The notes below the pieces were generated by a model, which ran no database searches, was not told the origin of the DNA, and saw only the letters and a list, made by a program, of their open reading frames with translations. Of a stretch of DNA of 64,000 nt, positions 53,404 through 63,770 are shown in pieces; position 1 is the first letter of the stretch; every line of letters begins with the position of its first letter. Origin of the DNA: Lucinisca nassula (taxonomy: Eukaryota > Mollusca > Bivalvia > Lucinida > Lucinidae). Position numbers and translations under genes: made by a program. The DNA lies in assembly GCA_963580285.1 (NCBI GenBank), contig OY757010.1, positions 153,470,714 to 153,534,713 of the forward strand, written 5' to 3'.

Positions 53404-53895
53404 AAGGGGAATGGGAAGACCTTCAGGGGAGGCAACTCCTCCAAAAGTATTTTTGTCTCTCATGTCAATAGGGGTCAACTCTTAAAGGAAAGAATTTGCT
53501 CCTGGGGCCAGTTGTTCAAAACTAACGACGTCGTTAGTTAACGTATCGTTAAAACTTTGATCATTTATTATGGCAAATATGCTAATATTTTTGCTGAAAA
53601 AATGTTAGCAGCTTTTGCAGAAGCAAAAGCTGCTCACATTTTTTCAGCAAAAATACCAAAAATTTATATATTAAACTTGCTAGAAAAGTTAACAATATGA
53701 CCACTAACGAGCTCGTTAAGCTAACGATGCTTTAAACAACTGGCCCCTGAAGAGCAAATTCTTTCCTTTAAGAGAAGACCTTTTTTTTCAGTGGGACTGG
53801 GCTTATAGAAAAGCGTACAGAAAGTCCCGAAAGTTGTCTCCCTTTGAAAAATGGCAGAAGAATCTGCCAGGTGTTCCCGTTCCCCTTAATTAAAA
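53404..53895. mobile_element. Palindromic MITE (second copy of 29025) split at its stem tip
   Basis: Left end 'aaggggaatgggaagacc', stem arm 'cttaaaggaaagaatttgct' (about 53480-53499), right arm 'agcaaattctttcctttaag', right end 'ggtgttcccgttccccttaa'. The tip, 'cctcagg' in the other copy, holds another element. Confidence 0.75.
53502..53748. mobile_element. GGGCCAGTTGTT MITE inserted in the palindrome tip
   Basis: The ends 'gggccagttgttcaaa' and 'tttaaacaactggccc' are inverted and flanked by 'ctg' on both sides. The interior has a hairpin, 'gcagcttttgcagaagcaaa' and 'agctgctcac', with longer arms ('gctgaaaaaatgt'/'acattttttcagc'). Related ends 'ggggccagtttcatcaa' occur at 59338 and 'tttgatgaaactggcccc' at 62373. 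Confidence 0.8.
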
Positions 53896-53899
53896 TGGA

Positions 53900-54370
53900 T
53901 GCAATATCATCCAGGCCATGCTTCAGGAAAATATTCACATTTAAATAGTTAATTGCAAGTTTACATAATATCGATAGTGGAAACGAATTTGCACGTATTA
54001 TAGTGCGAACAATTTGACCTGAGGCTGACCTTTATGCAAGGAATAAATTAGTCAATGCTATCGCCTAATGCGTTGGCTTTCGTAAACTTCTCGTGAATTT
54101 TCGGCATCACGTGAATAGCGGCCCATTTACCGACCTTTATGTATTGTATAACAATATCGCCATCTTCGGATCACGACGAAGATAAATAATATATGCATTC
54201 AGTTGGATGTGAAATTATGTTAATAGAGTTCACCAGTCTCAGGTCAGTTTGTTCGAACTATACAGGTCCTTCACGTATGTAAGACGCTCCACACCAGACT
54301 GGTGTGGAGTTTGAGCCACTTTATGGCTTTACAAATCGCATTTTCATAAAAGCTGTAATTTCACAGATTA
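53900..54370. other. Unassigned sequence
   Basis: A short palindrome 'ctccacaccagactggtgtggag' region lies at 54288-54310. No gene. Confidence 0.4.
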
Positions 54371-54371
54371 T

Positions 54372-54639
54372 TTATTTGAATTGGGGTTTTACGTCCCCGT
54401 CAACACTACATCAATGTCATTTTGTTGTCGTTGCTTCCAGTTTTGTGGGACTTTTACCCGACATGGAGTTGAAATAAAATCTCAAGTCCAGCCCAAAGAA
54501 ACCAAAAGGTAGGGATGAACCGACTCGCACTACTTTGCCTGGTTAGGCTTAAACTTTCTAAGCCGTTTACCAGTACTCAGAACTCTGCGTGCAAGCATCA
54601 TGCAGCCCAATCTATTTCGTCAAGCCCCGATGGGCGGGC
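54372..54639 (-). mobile_element. SINE-A, diverged
   Basis: Plus-strand reading: 'tacgtccccgtcaacac', 'cttttacccgacatgg', 'aagccccgatgggcgg'. Confidence 0.7.
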
Positions 54640-54794
54640 TCCCGGATAATATGTTGCTCGCTCTGGACATATCTGAGGTAAAAATCGAAAATGTCGACAG
54701 CAAAAGATTCAAACTACTCATGTATAATTAACAGCTTCCAAATGTTTAAAATGATCTTTTTGCAATTCTGCTCGAATTAACGAAGAAAAATCAT

Positions 54795-55075
54795 TCAGAA
54801 TATTCTAATTCCATTCAGTAAAGTTGACAGACAGACAATGTCTTGCTCTTGTAATACATGATGCGGTCGATACTGGTACTTAAAGAAACGCATTCTTTGG
54901 TCTCCAGCAATGAGTATAAAGCGACAAATGCGCTCTTCAGTATTTAGCATTTCTGCGTCGTCTGCAAGGAAAAACAAGATGTACCTTGATCCCTCACCTG
55001 AATAATCTGTGACAAGTATTCGAAGAATATGACAAGCGAGCTTATTTGTTTTATTCCATGCCATCCATATCAGAA
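54795..55075 (-). CDS. Unassigned minus-strand frame, possible exon
   Basis: About 90 codons from 55064 to a stop at 54795, outside any recognised repeat. It reads 'ILRILVTDYSGEGSRYILFF', 'EERICRFILIAGDQRMRFFK' and 'QYRPHHVLQEQDIVCLSTLL'. An internal 'cag|gtgagg ... ttgcag|acg' (36 bp, multiple of 3) looks like a mini-intron but is too short for animal splicing. I do not recognise a family. Composition looks coding-like, but the evidence is weak. Confidence 0.25.
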
Positions 55076-55085
55076 CTTACGATGA

Positions 55086-55324
55086 CATCACGAAAACATA
55101 CCTATATACTTTTGACTCCCTTGAACCCCACTTTTATATAGTAAAACTTGGGTTTCCGGGGGTAAACCTTAGTTTTCTTCTTTCTGCTCTAAAATATAGA
55201 TTGAGTACCCCCAATCTATATTTTGAGCAGAAATAAGAAAAATATCGCAATCTTTCATCTGAAAATTTTAATTGTTTCGGCGGTAAAATATACAGTGTAT
55301 TAGTATAGGCATGTTTTCGTAATG
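55086..55324 (+). mobile_element. MITE-I with the hairpin deleted
   Basis: The ends are 'catcacgaaaacataccta' and 'ggcatgttttcgtaatg'. Where other copies have the core hairpin, this one joins 'atagattgag' to 'tacccccaatctat', so the gaaccgcctc stem has been lost cleanly. Confidence 0.75.
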
Positions 55325-55371
55325 AGTTTCTAGAAACTGTGAGCTCGCTAGTGCATAGAATTTTTTTTATA

Positions 55372-55535
55372 GCACTCGTTAGAACCGCCTCATCGAGGCG
55401 GTTCTAACGGGTACCCAAATCTAATATTTTAGAGCAGAAATAAGAAAAATAATGTATACTCCCGGAAACCCCAGTTTTACTATATAAAAGTGGGGTTCAA
55501 GGGGGTCAAAATTATATAGGCGTGTTTTCGTGATG
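55372..55535 (-). mobile_element. MITE-I, one end missing
   Basis: It starts in the hairpin ('agcactcgttagaaccgcct') and ends 'ggcgtgttttcgtgatg'. Confidence 0.75.
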
Positions 55536-55540
55536 TTGAA

Positions 55541-55720
55541 AATGGGTTTCCGATCATGTATAGTTGAGAGAGCATATGCAGTTTTGCACACCACATTATT
55601 GCTTTAGAATAATAAATCTGAGGCTCCAGTTTTCTGTCTATGCATTGTACGTTTCCAAAAGCATTGTTTGTAACTTTCCTCGGAAGTGTGTGCAAAAGCA
55701 CGTGCTCAGACCAGTCTGGA
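55541..55720 (-). CDS. Unassigned minus-strand frame, possible exon
   Basis: A good acceptor ('gtgtatatttccag|', ag at 55716-55717) opens a frame 'DWSEHVLLHTLPRKVTNNAF', 'GNVQCIDRKLEPQIYYSKAI', 'MWCAKLHMLSQLYMIG'. No donor is seen before it enters MITE-I at 55535. Together with 54795-55075 it could be part of a minus-strand host gene, but the phase cannot be tested. Confidence 0.2.
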
Positions 55721-56019
55721 AATATACACAATTTGATAGGTACTGTTGTGCGCTAAATGTATGCTCAAATATTTTCTATTGCGGTTTCCTTTTGGAAGAA
55801 GGAATACTTCAACTATAAACTGAAAATTGTGAAGTTTTTAACTTCTTTTTGACGAGACTAGCTAGTTTCGGCCAATAAGACATCACCAGTGACCCTCTGC
55901 TCCAGGATAGCTGCTTTCTAAAGTTGCTTAATGAAGCCGAAGAAGGCTATTCCAACTGATTCCCTACGTACGTTGCTTTGCGTTTTTGCTGAGTGCGTCT
56001 AATGAGCCGCACGGTTTCT

Positions 56020-56310
56020 CATCACGTGAACAAGTCCGTGAAATGAACACCCCCTTACACCCCACTTTATATAGAGAAAACTGGGGCATAAGGGGGGGGG
56101 GGGGGGGGTAAGCATCATTTTCCTTATTTGTGCTCCAAGACATAGGTTGTGGGTACTCGTTAGAACCGCCTCGTTGAGGCGGTTCTAACGAGCACCCAAA
56201 ACCTATGTTTGGAGTATAAATAAGAAAATTATCACACATTTACATTAGAAAAATTACCATTTTTGAGGTTTGAAAAATCCACTATAACACACGGATGTGT
56301 TATCGTAATG
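56020..56310 (+). mobile_element. MITE-II, complete
   Basis: 'catcacgtgaacaagtccgt' to 'acggatgtgttatcgtaatg', with a 19-G run at 56091-56109 and the hairpin 'gaaccgcctcgttgaggcgg' near 56170. Confidence 0.85.
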
Positions 56311-56402
56311 TTCACAGTTTCCTACATCTTACTTGGCTTTGTGTTGATAGTACACGTGTTTTGATATGTTTGTGTGAGCTTTCCTATCTTTTCCGGAGAT
56401 GA

Positions 56403-56608
56403 TTAACCCTTATCCTGCTGTATATTCATTTTAGCCACACCAATTTCTGAATTTGAACCAATCACATTACTAATTTATCCCTAAAAATTTACAAACTGAA
56501 TGTCAAACAGTGTAGATCCTGATCAGATGGCTTCTTCAGGTGCCATCTGATCTGGAACTACACTGTTTGCAAAGGTAGGGTTGTCGTGAACAGCAGGACA
56601 AGGGTTAA
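56403..56608. mobile_element. TTAA MITE, third family member
   Basis: TTAA-cccttatcctgctg and cagcaggacaaggg-TTAA. Interior palindrome 'cctgatcagatggcttc'/'gccatctgatctgg', with 'acagtgtaga'/'ctacactgt'. Confidence 0.8.
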
Positions 56609-56960
56609 GATGGTTCTTTTGTTAACTTGCGTCTTGTTATGAAGAATTTTGTCTATTTGTTTTGAACCCTAAATAATGTTGTCTGGGTCGTAAAACTCCA
56701 AACAAACAGATTTTGAAGCCGCTTCATATTAAAAAGTCGTATAGAAATTGCATAAAGCGATGACAGAAGTATCTTTCAGATAAAAATACCAGTTACTCGG
56801 GCTGGGATTTAGTGTCGGAGGTTGGCTACGGCGAAGCCGGCTGCGAACGTTATGGAAGGTGACAATTCTATTGGCACCTCTTTGATATCAGTTTACCTTT
56901 TCATCTCTTTCAGGACATATTTGTACGTACAGCTAAATCGGAATCGTATTTTAACCGTGA

Positions 56961-57256
56961 TTTGTTTGATTTGAATTTTAACGTCCCCGTCAACACTGTA
57001 AAGGTCATTTTGGAGACGCTGCTTCCAATTTTGTGGGACTTTTACCCGACTTTGAGATGAAATGACATCTCAAGTCATGCCGCCCAATGAAACCTATAGG
57101 GTTTATAAGCATGGACGGGCCCGACTCGCACCGCTATGCCTGGGCAGGCTATGAACCTCTTAGCGGTTTACCAGTACTCGTTAGCGGGTCGGTTTTAGCT
57201 CTGCGTGGAAGCATCATGCAGTCCATCTATTTCTTCCAGCCCCGGTGAGCGGGGGC
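56961..57256 (-). mobile_element. SINE-A, full length, joined to SINE-D
   Basis: On the minus strand it starts 'gcccccgctcaccggggct' and ends 'gttaaaattcaaatcaaac'. Immediately 5' of it is SINE-D. Confidence 0.75.
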
Positions 57257-57257
57257 C

Positions 57258-57476
57258 GATAGGTTTATACGTAAGCGGTTGACCAGTACCGTGCACATTC
57301 TTTCGCCAGAAACTGACAAATGCCCTTCCTGAATCAGCGGAAGGGAAAGAATGACCGTAGAAAAGATTTCATGATCAATCTCCAAGAAAGAATGTTGCCG
57401 ACCTCGGTAGGTATCGAACCAGCGTCCTCCTGATCGCCAGTCAGTCGCGCATCCGATTGAGATACCGAGACCGGCT
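57258..57476 (-). mobile_element. SINE-D head and body lacking the tail
   Basis: On the minus strand, from 'gccggtctcggtatctcaat' to 'cgcttacgtataaacc'. The normal tail is absent and SINE-A follows within 2 bp, a second composite unit. Confidence 0.75.
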
Positions 57477-57667
57477 TTACAGGCGACCATCTATCTAACT
57501 AACTAGCTCACAAGAATAAAATGAGCTCGTATACCGGCGTGTCTTGTTCAAGTGAGGAAATAGGAGCTGTCAGATCCCTTAACAGATTACACACAATTGC
57601 CATTCACTTCATTATTGCCGTTTCCCCCGAGGTTTTGAGGACAATATTGAATTCTGTAAAGAAAATA

Positions 57668-58076
57668 CAGTCGAACTTCGATGGGTCGAACACCTTTGGG
57701 ACCATAAAAATCTGGTCGAGACAGTGGTAATTCGAGCCACTGAGGGTTGCTGCCAGGAGACATAAGGGGAATAATTTTAGGACCTCTTTTCGGTGTTTTG
57801 TTATATAAATGTATGCTGTGTATACTCATTAGAATCGCCTCTACAAGGCGATTCTAATATCAACTCTATGAGACGGGTCTATTGAGTACACACGGCTGTG
57901 TATACTCATTGGAATCGCCTCTATGAGGCCATTCTAATGAGTCATCGCGGCATACATTTGTAAGATAGAAGACGGAAATCTCCTTAACTATCCCTCACTA
58001 TTTTTAATGTAGAGGAAGTTCCTAGGGACCCAAGAACGGTTCGTCTCATCCATGGCAAACGACCAATCGGTGTTTG

Positions 58077-58078
<2 letters not shown>
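57668..58078. mobile_element. TA-CAGT MITE, second copy
   Basis: It starts TA-cagtcgaacttcgatgggt. Two hairpin cores ('tagaatcgcctctacaaggc', 'ggaatcgcctctatgaggcc') show an internal duplication. The right end is lost at the (CT)n tract. Confidence 0.65.

Positions 58079-58114
<36 letters not shown>
58079..58114. repeat. (CT)n microsatellite
   Basis: An uninterrupted CT run of 18 units. Confidence 0.95.
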
Positions 58115-58115
<1 letters not shown>

Positions 58116-58257
58116 GCCGGAGCCAGACTAAACGGAATGTGCAACGATCATAAAGACTCTCTGTCCTTCATCAAATTCGAAAGTCCTTAAGTCCTTCTAC
58201 AGCGGGATTTCGAAAATATTTCAGTCACTGATGAGGCCTAATTGGGCAAAACTAGCA

Positions 58258-58325
58258 GAATACATGTGAAGGCAATGATCAGGAATCTATACAATTACCT
58301 CACACCCCACATCCAAGACACCAAG
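58258..58325 (-). mobile_element. PLE 3' end only
   Basis: 'gtgaaggcaatgatcaggaa' and 'caattacctcacaccccaca' are the reverse complement of the terminal block of the subfamily at 39.1 and 53.3 kb. Confidence 0.65.
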
Positions 58326-58473
58326 ACTGGCCCAGAAAAGGTGCACTTTAACTTTTTTGTCGCTAATTATGAAATTAATACAGCACATTTCTCATATGGA
58401 ACATTTAAAATGTAACCCAGTGGAAAGCCCCTATTTCCATTATAGGATATTAATCCTACAAAACCATCATTTA

Positions 58474-58712
58474 ACGGGCCTCCGTGGCCTAGTGGATAAG
58501 AGCGCTGACTCTTAGTCATTAGGTCTCTCACCGCCGTAGGTTCGAGCCTCGCTCGGGCCACGTGTGAGACGCCAAGTTCTGCAACGGAAGGTCAGGTGGT
58601 TTTTCTCCGGGTACTCCGGTTTTCGCCCACCTCTGATTAACGATCGGCTCGATATGAGTGAAATAATCTTGAAAGGGCCGTAAAACTCAAACCAAAAAAA
58701 AAAAAAAAAAAA
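58474..58712 (+). mobile_element. SINE-B, full length, poly(A), 14-bp TSD
   Basis: Almost identical to 11998-12240. It is flanked by 'atcctacaaaacca' (58453-58466 and 58713-58726). Confidence 0.9.
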
Positions 58713-58731
58713 ATCCTACAAAACCACTGCA

Positions 58732-59034
58732 CCTCCCCCTGCCCATCGGGGTTGAAGAAATAGATGGGCTGCATGATGCTTCCACGCTGAGTTGAAACCG
58801 ACCCTCACACGAGTACTGGTAAACCGCTTAGAGGATCCAAACCTGCCCAGGCAAAGCGGTTGGAGTCGGCCCGTCTATGCTTATAAACCCTTTTGGTTTC
58901 ATTTGGCGACAGGGTTTGGGGTGTCATTTCATCTCAATGTCGGGTAAAAGTCCCACAAAATTGGAAGCAACATCTCTAAAATGACATGTACAGTGTTGAC
59001 GAGGGCGTTAAACCTCAAATCAAACAAACCTAAA
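58732..59034 (+). mobile_element. SINE-A, full length, 11-bp TSD
   Basis: 'cctccccctgcccatcgggg' to 'aacctcaaatcaaacaaacc'. It is flanked by 'aaaccactgca' (58721-58731 and 59035-59045), which overlaps the TSD of the neighbouring SINE-B. Confidence 0.85.
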
Positions 59035-59045
59035 AAACCACTGCA

Positions 59046-59335
59046 TCTGGTATTTGTTTTCAAACATGTGCCCATATCATATGCGGGTCTGTTTGAAAGA
59101 CTTATCTTGGTGGAATCTGCATTGAAATGGAGGTAGGACGATGCCTGAATAGTCGTATCCTCTTGAGTTGAAGCCCAGAATAGTTTTTTTCCTGCTGACC
59201 GTCTAGAAGCGGCTGACCGCCTAGAGGCGGTCGCACCTTTGCAGTTTCTTATATTAACTGACATTGTGTTTTGTTGCACGTGATATTTGTAAATGTTTGT
59301 ACCTTTATATCTCTAAATCCTTGCCTGCAGTGGAT
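59046..59335. other. Unassigned sequence
   Basis: 'gaccgtctagaagcggctgaccgcctagaggcggt' region (59196-59231) is a GC-rich direct and inverted repeat. No gene. Confidence 0.35.
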
Positions 59336-59337
59336 CA

Positions 59338-59475
59338 GGGGCCAGTTTCATCAATAAACATCGTACGATTAATCTTAAATTGTTCTTACGCACTTTTTAA
59401 AGAACTGCGTACGTCAGTTTCATCAAAACATCGCAAAGTGTTCGTACGAGCTAAATTTGCGTTTCACTAAAGTAT
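59338..59475. mobile_element. GGGGCCAGTTTCATC MITE, one end
   Basis: Left end 'ggggccagtttcatcaa', repeated as 'cgtcagtttcatcaaaac' at 59411. A related element at 62225-62376 ends 'tttgatgaaactggcccc'. Confidence 0.5.
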
Positions 59476-59829
59476 GTCGCAATTTTGAATATGCTCTTAA
59501 ACGGGGCCGCTAATTGTCACATGCGTGATCACGTGCCGTCTTGAAATAGCCGTGTAAAGTAGATAACACGTTTTAAAATTATTGTTCCAGTGGATCTAGA
59601 TGTATATTCAGCACAAACAACGTTGAATTAACGTTGATTCTACGTGGATTCAAACTTGTGTTTGCATTATCGTAAGCTACAGATATTAATTATCTGGACC
59701 CCTTTCCCACTGTGCCACTGGCGAGTTGGTCTGTTTTGTGGACGTGGTGACGTCAAACTAGCGTTGTTTTTAACGAAGTCATAGTGAACCTTTTATAAGC
59801 GTGTTTGTCAGTAAATGTGGGTTCGGGTT

Positions 59830-59970
59830 TTGGTCTTCAGCATGAGTGCACCACATGTATTGTTGAGTTTATAATATTAGATAACATGTGAGACTTCGCT
59901 TAGAATTTCATTACCTTTTCACGCTCAATTTAATAAATTCAGTAATGCAAGAGCATGAATACAAGATGAA
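59830..59970. mobile_element. Inverted-repeat element, third, diverged copy
   Basis: 'catgtattgttgagtttata' and 'aatttaataaattcagtaat' resemble the hairpin arms at 34863-35012. Confidence 0.45.
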
Positions 59971-60325
59971 CTTAAAACACAGTTTATGCACGTTTTTAAC
60001 ACAAAACGTCAATACATGACGTTGTTTAATAAGGGTCCGTATATAACGTAACCTGACGTAACCTCTGTAAGTGTTCGTATTTACTGTATATCAGTTTTCA
60101 GCTTCGGTTAGTTTTTGGCAATGGTCTGTAGCAAATATTTTTTCATTGATTGTTCGTCTGTCAGGCCGTCCAGCCTTTCAATGAAACATAAATTCAGTTC
60201 AAATCATAGATTCTACAGCATGGCTGATTTTAAATTACAATGAACCTGTTCTATAGCTACGTGTATACACAATTATACAATCGCTTGAACATAGACGAAA
60301 TGACAGTACGCAAGACCATGACCCC

Positions 60326-60345
60326 CCCACCCCCCCCCCCCCCCG
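60326..60345. repeat. C homopolymer tract
   Basis: About 20 C with one A interruption. Confidence 0.9.
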
Positions 60346-60529
60346 CGTCGACATTAAATGTTTTCGTACATACGAGCGTACGCACATGTACGTACGTGAT
60401 CCAGAAACCTCAAGCATTGTACCAGGAAGAACCTAAACTTTTAAGATCTAATATTTTCCAGACCATATGTTGGAACTGTGATGATAAGTATGGGTCAAAA
60501 CATTTATTCAGCAATACACTGGCCCTTAC

Positions 60530-61040
60530 CTATGACCTATGACCTCTAGGTCAAGTCATGGACTTAGAAAACTTTAAATGTTGAAATTATTTAAGCGCTC
60601 ATATTTTTTTAAAATCATATAATGGATTTGGTTCATATTTGGTACGATGATAGATACACATATACGGTTTATTCTACATACCCGCACCAATGCCCACAAG
60701 GTCACGGATTCATAATTTTCAACATAATCGCGCCCATGCCGATGACCATAAGGTCACAGACTCAGAATTTTTCAATGTCAACGTTTTTTTTTAATAAGAG
60801 CTCAATTTGCCCAACCAATTTAATGGATTTAGTTCGTATTTGATATGGCGAAAGATACAGGTCGTTTCTCCGGCTATTACGGTTTGTTTTTGTCCCCATC
60901 TGATTAATGATCGGCTCGAAATAAAAGAATTAATCTTGAAAGGGCCGTAAAACCAAAACTCAAGGTCAATGTCACATACTTAGTAATTTATTTTTTATGG
61001 ATTTGGTTCATATCTGGATGATGATACACGCTTTTTCCAA
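60530..61040 (+). repeat. Imperfect tandem repeat (about 190 bp) with a SINE-B scrap
   Basis: 'atggatttggttcatatttg' (60622), 'atggatttagttcgtatttg' (60823) and 'atggatttggttcatatctg' (60997) mark three units; 'aaggtcacggattca' and 'aaggtcacagactcag' mark another position. 60865-60958 is SINE-B body ('gatcggctcgaaataaaag'). Confidence 0.6.
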
Positions 61041-61269
61041 GATTTAAACGACATTACTTACACCTACGCCGAGGTGTTCTCAAGGCGAGCAATGTGGTCT
61101 TTTTTTAGGAAACATGTCTGTTTTCTTGGTGAGGATGGTCCCTGGACGGGGGTATCTGTGTCGTATTCACAATTCTAGTTTTATGTGTCGATTTGAGGTA
61201 CACTGAGTCTTCATTTTAACAAAAGTCTAATCGCAGATTGTGGGTAATCGTTAGAACTACCTGAACGCG

Positions 61270-61560
61270 TTGGTTCTTTTGTTTGCATTGAGGTTTTAAG
61301 CCTCCGCCAACCGTTGGTACAATGTACATAGGTCATTTTGGAGGCGCTGCTTTCGATTTTGTGGGACTTTTATTCGACCTTAGGGTGAAGTGACATTATA
61401 AACCCTACCGACCAAAGAAACCGCTAGGGTATAGCAGCGGTCCCACTTGGGCAGACTTTTACATTCTAGGCGGTTAACCAGTAATCAAGTTTGGTCGGTT
61501 TTAGCTCTGCACGGAAGCACTATGTCGCCAAGCCCCGCTGGTCGAAAGCCAGCGTCGGTT
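61270..61560 (-). mobile_element. SINE-A, diverged
   Basis: Plus reading: 'ttgaggttttaagcctccgc', 'gtgggacttttattcgacc', 'cggttttagctctgcacgg'. Confidence 0.6.
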
Positions 61561-61569
61561 CTAAGTAAC

Positions 61570-61720
61570 ACCATGCAATATAGATTGTGGGTACTCGTAA
61601 GCAAAACCACAAAAATGCGCTTCTAACGAGTACCCTCAATATCTATTGAAAAGAAACAACAACACAACAAACAACAACAACCAAAAAAAAAAAAAAAAAA
61701 AAAAAAAAAACAGAAAAAAC
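61570..61720. repeat. MITE hairpin fragment and A-rich run
   Basis: 'tagattgtgggtactcgtaa' and 'cttctaacgagtaccctcaa' are MITE-I arms, followed by an A-rich tract (61680-61710). Confidence 0.5.
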
Positions 61721-61811
61721 TAAGAAAACCCCCAACCTAAACCCAAACCAAAGATTATAACAAAGGGGTCAGTTTCGAGGGGTCTTCATTGCATGGGCTT
61801 ATATAAGTAAT

Positions 61812-62065
61812 GGTTAGCCCCCGCCCATCGGGGATTGAAGATCTAGATTGGGCTGCATGATGCTTCCACGCAGAGGATCTAGGTCTGCCCAGGCATTGCG
61901 GTGCGAGTCCATGCTTATAAACCCTATTGGTTTCATTGGGCGGCAGGGCTTGAGATGTCATTTCATCTCATTGTCGGGTAAAAGTCCCACAAAATTGGAA
62001 GCAATGTTTCCAAAATAACCTTTACAGTGTTGACGGGGACGTTAAACTTCAAATCAAACAAACAT
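61812..62065 (+). mobile_element. SINE-A with an internal deletion
   Basis: 'gcccccgcccatcggggatt' to 'ttaaacttcaaatcaaac'. The block between 'cttccacgcagag' and 'gatctaggtctgcccagg' is missing. Confidence 0.75.
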
Positions 62066-62224
62066 ATAAGTAATGGGCGTTATCTGCGAAGGTAAGCGAA
62101 ATGGCATGTTCCTTACGTTACGCAAGAGATAAGCGTTGGTTTCTATAACATATGCTGCGCGTTATCTTCTTCCGCTATGGCCGTGACATGTCCAAAGTTT
62201 AAGACGAAAATTTCAATGTGCGAT

Positions 62225-62376
62225 GTCTAAATATTCATCTCAGAAATACGACAAAATGTGCGAACATCGCAGATATCGAACATTTGATGAAATAAGATTT
62301 TTGTCGTAAGAACTTCGTACGATCTTTTTAAGACGAATATACGTCGCAAATGCTTTGATGAAACTGGCCCCAGGCC
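62225..62376. mobile_element. GGGGCCAGTTTCATC MITE, other end
   Basis: It ends 'ctttgatgaaactggccc' and contains 'acatttgatgaaataag' and several 'gtcgta' motifs, as in 59338-59475. Confidence 0.5.
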
Positions 62377-62564
62377 TCCTTGGTCATTGTGTCTCTCACC
62401 GCTGTGACACAAGTGAGTCGCCAAGTTCTGCCACGGAATGTCAGGTGTTTTTTTTTCTCTGGGCACACTTTTATTTCGTCCATTTTTGGTCAACGATCGT
62501 CACGAAATAAGTGAAAAATAATCAAACCAAAACCAGCCAAAAAAAAAAAAAAAAAAAAAAAAAA
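62377..62564 (+). mobile_element. SINE-B body, degenerate, poly(A)
   Basis: 'gtctctcaccgctgtgacac', 'caagttctgccacggaatg', 'caacgatcgtcacgaaataa', then about 24 A. Confidence 0.65.
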
Positions 62565-62650
62565 TCTTTTCTGTGAGAGGAACTTTTTCTGTTCTCTTTA
62601 ACAAGAAATAAACGAGTTTACCAGTGGTTTATCGTTACTCTTCTTGTCTG

Positions 62651-62922
62651 TGATTACACACCCGCGCGACATAGTGCTTTTTCACAGCTCCAACATAGCT
62701 ACTTTTCTGATGAAAATCCATGATATGTTTTCTTATACTGCAAACATATGTTGTGGGTACCCGTTAGAACCGCATCAATGCGGCGGTTCTAACGAGTACC
62801 CACAACCTATGTCTTGCAGCAGATATAAGAAAAATAATGTATACCCCCGTACTCCCCAGTTTCTCAATAAAAGTGGGGTTCAGGGGGAGGATGTTCATTT
62901 CACGGACATATTGCACATGATG
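62651..62922. mobile_element. MITE-II, complete
   Basis: 'gattacacacccgcgcgac' to 'gacatattgcacatgatg', with hairpin 'gttagaaccgcatcaatgcg' near 62775. Confidence 0.75.
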
Positions 62923-63393
62923 ATAAATTGTGTAATTACAACGTATCGAAAGGAAGTAAAAGCAATAAGTAAGTAAGGCATTTAAGTGGTTTGTGTCCGA
63001 AAATATTCCTGCTGTTATTTGAAAAGCTTTGAAATAAAAAGCCTAAAGCTTCCAATTAAGGCAAATTCATATAGATTGTGTGAGCATTAAGTGCAGTTGC
63101 ATTCTTCCCTATGAATTATGAAAAAAAGTTTTTTCATTCCATTATGATTAATTTACAAGCATGCAATATTAATTGCCGATTTTGTTTGCATTTTGTTTAG
63201 CCCAAAGCTCGTATTTTCTAATCCTTTGGGATCAACGATCCCAGCTTGATTTAATGAGTCGCGACAATATGTGTGCACATAGGACGAACTCAGATCAGAC
63301 ATGTGCCATATATGGATGGCCGCTTATCCAAACATTCTTCTTGCAGACCACTCGGCAGGCGCACTCAGTTGTTTCAACGTTGATTCAAAGTTG

Positions 63394-63475
63394 GTTAACC
63401 CTTTTTGTACCAAATGGAATCTTCCTCCTTATATATAGCAGGAATCCATTTCAAAATTTAGGGGTATCAGGTTGT
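63394..63475. repeat. TTAA-MITE-like fragment
   Basis: 'ttaaccctttttgtaccaaa' and 'ggaatccatttcaaaattta' recur at 13696-13760 with few changes. Confidence 0.5.
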
Positions 63476-63599
63476 GTTTTCATCACAATTTATTTGGAAA
63501 ATGGTACAATTATCAAAACAAAAATAATACTCCCATGCGATATACTACAGCCTTCATTTTTCCAAAACGGTTATTTTGCTAATAAAAATGTGTAATGTT

Positions 63600-63770
63600 T
63601 GTCAAATTCATACTCCAAACTTAGGTTGTGGGAGCTAGTTAGAATCGCCTCAATGAGACGGCTCCAACAAGTATACCCACGATCTATGACGCGGAGCAGA
63701 AATATTGAAAAATGATGTACACATATACCCCTAAACACAAGTTTCCGCTATATATTGTGATGGATAGATA
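63600..63770. mobile_element. MITE-II fragment
   Basis: 'ccaaacttaggttgtgggag', the hairpin 'gaatcgcctcaatgagacgg', and 'gcggagcagaaatattg'. Both termini are lost. Confidence 0.55.
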
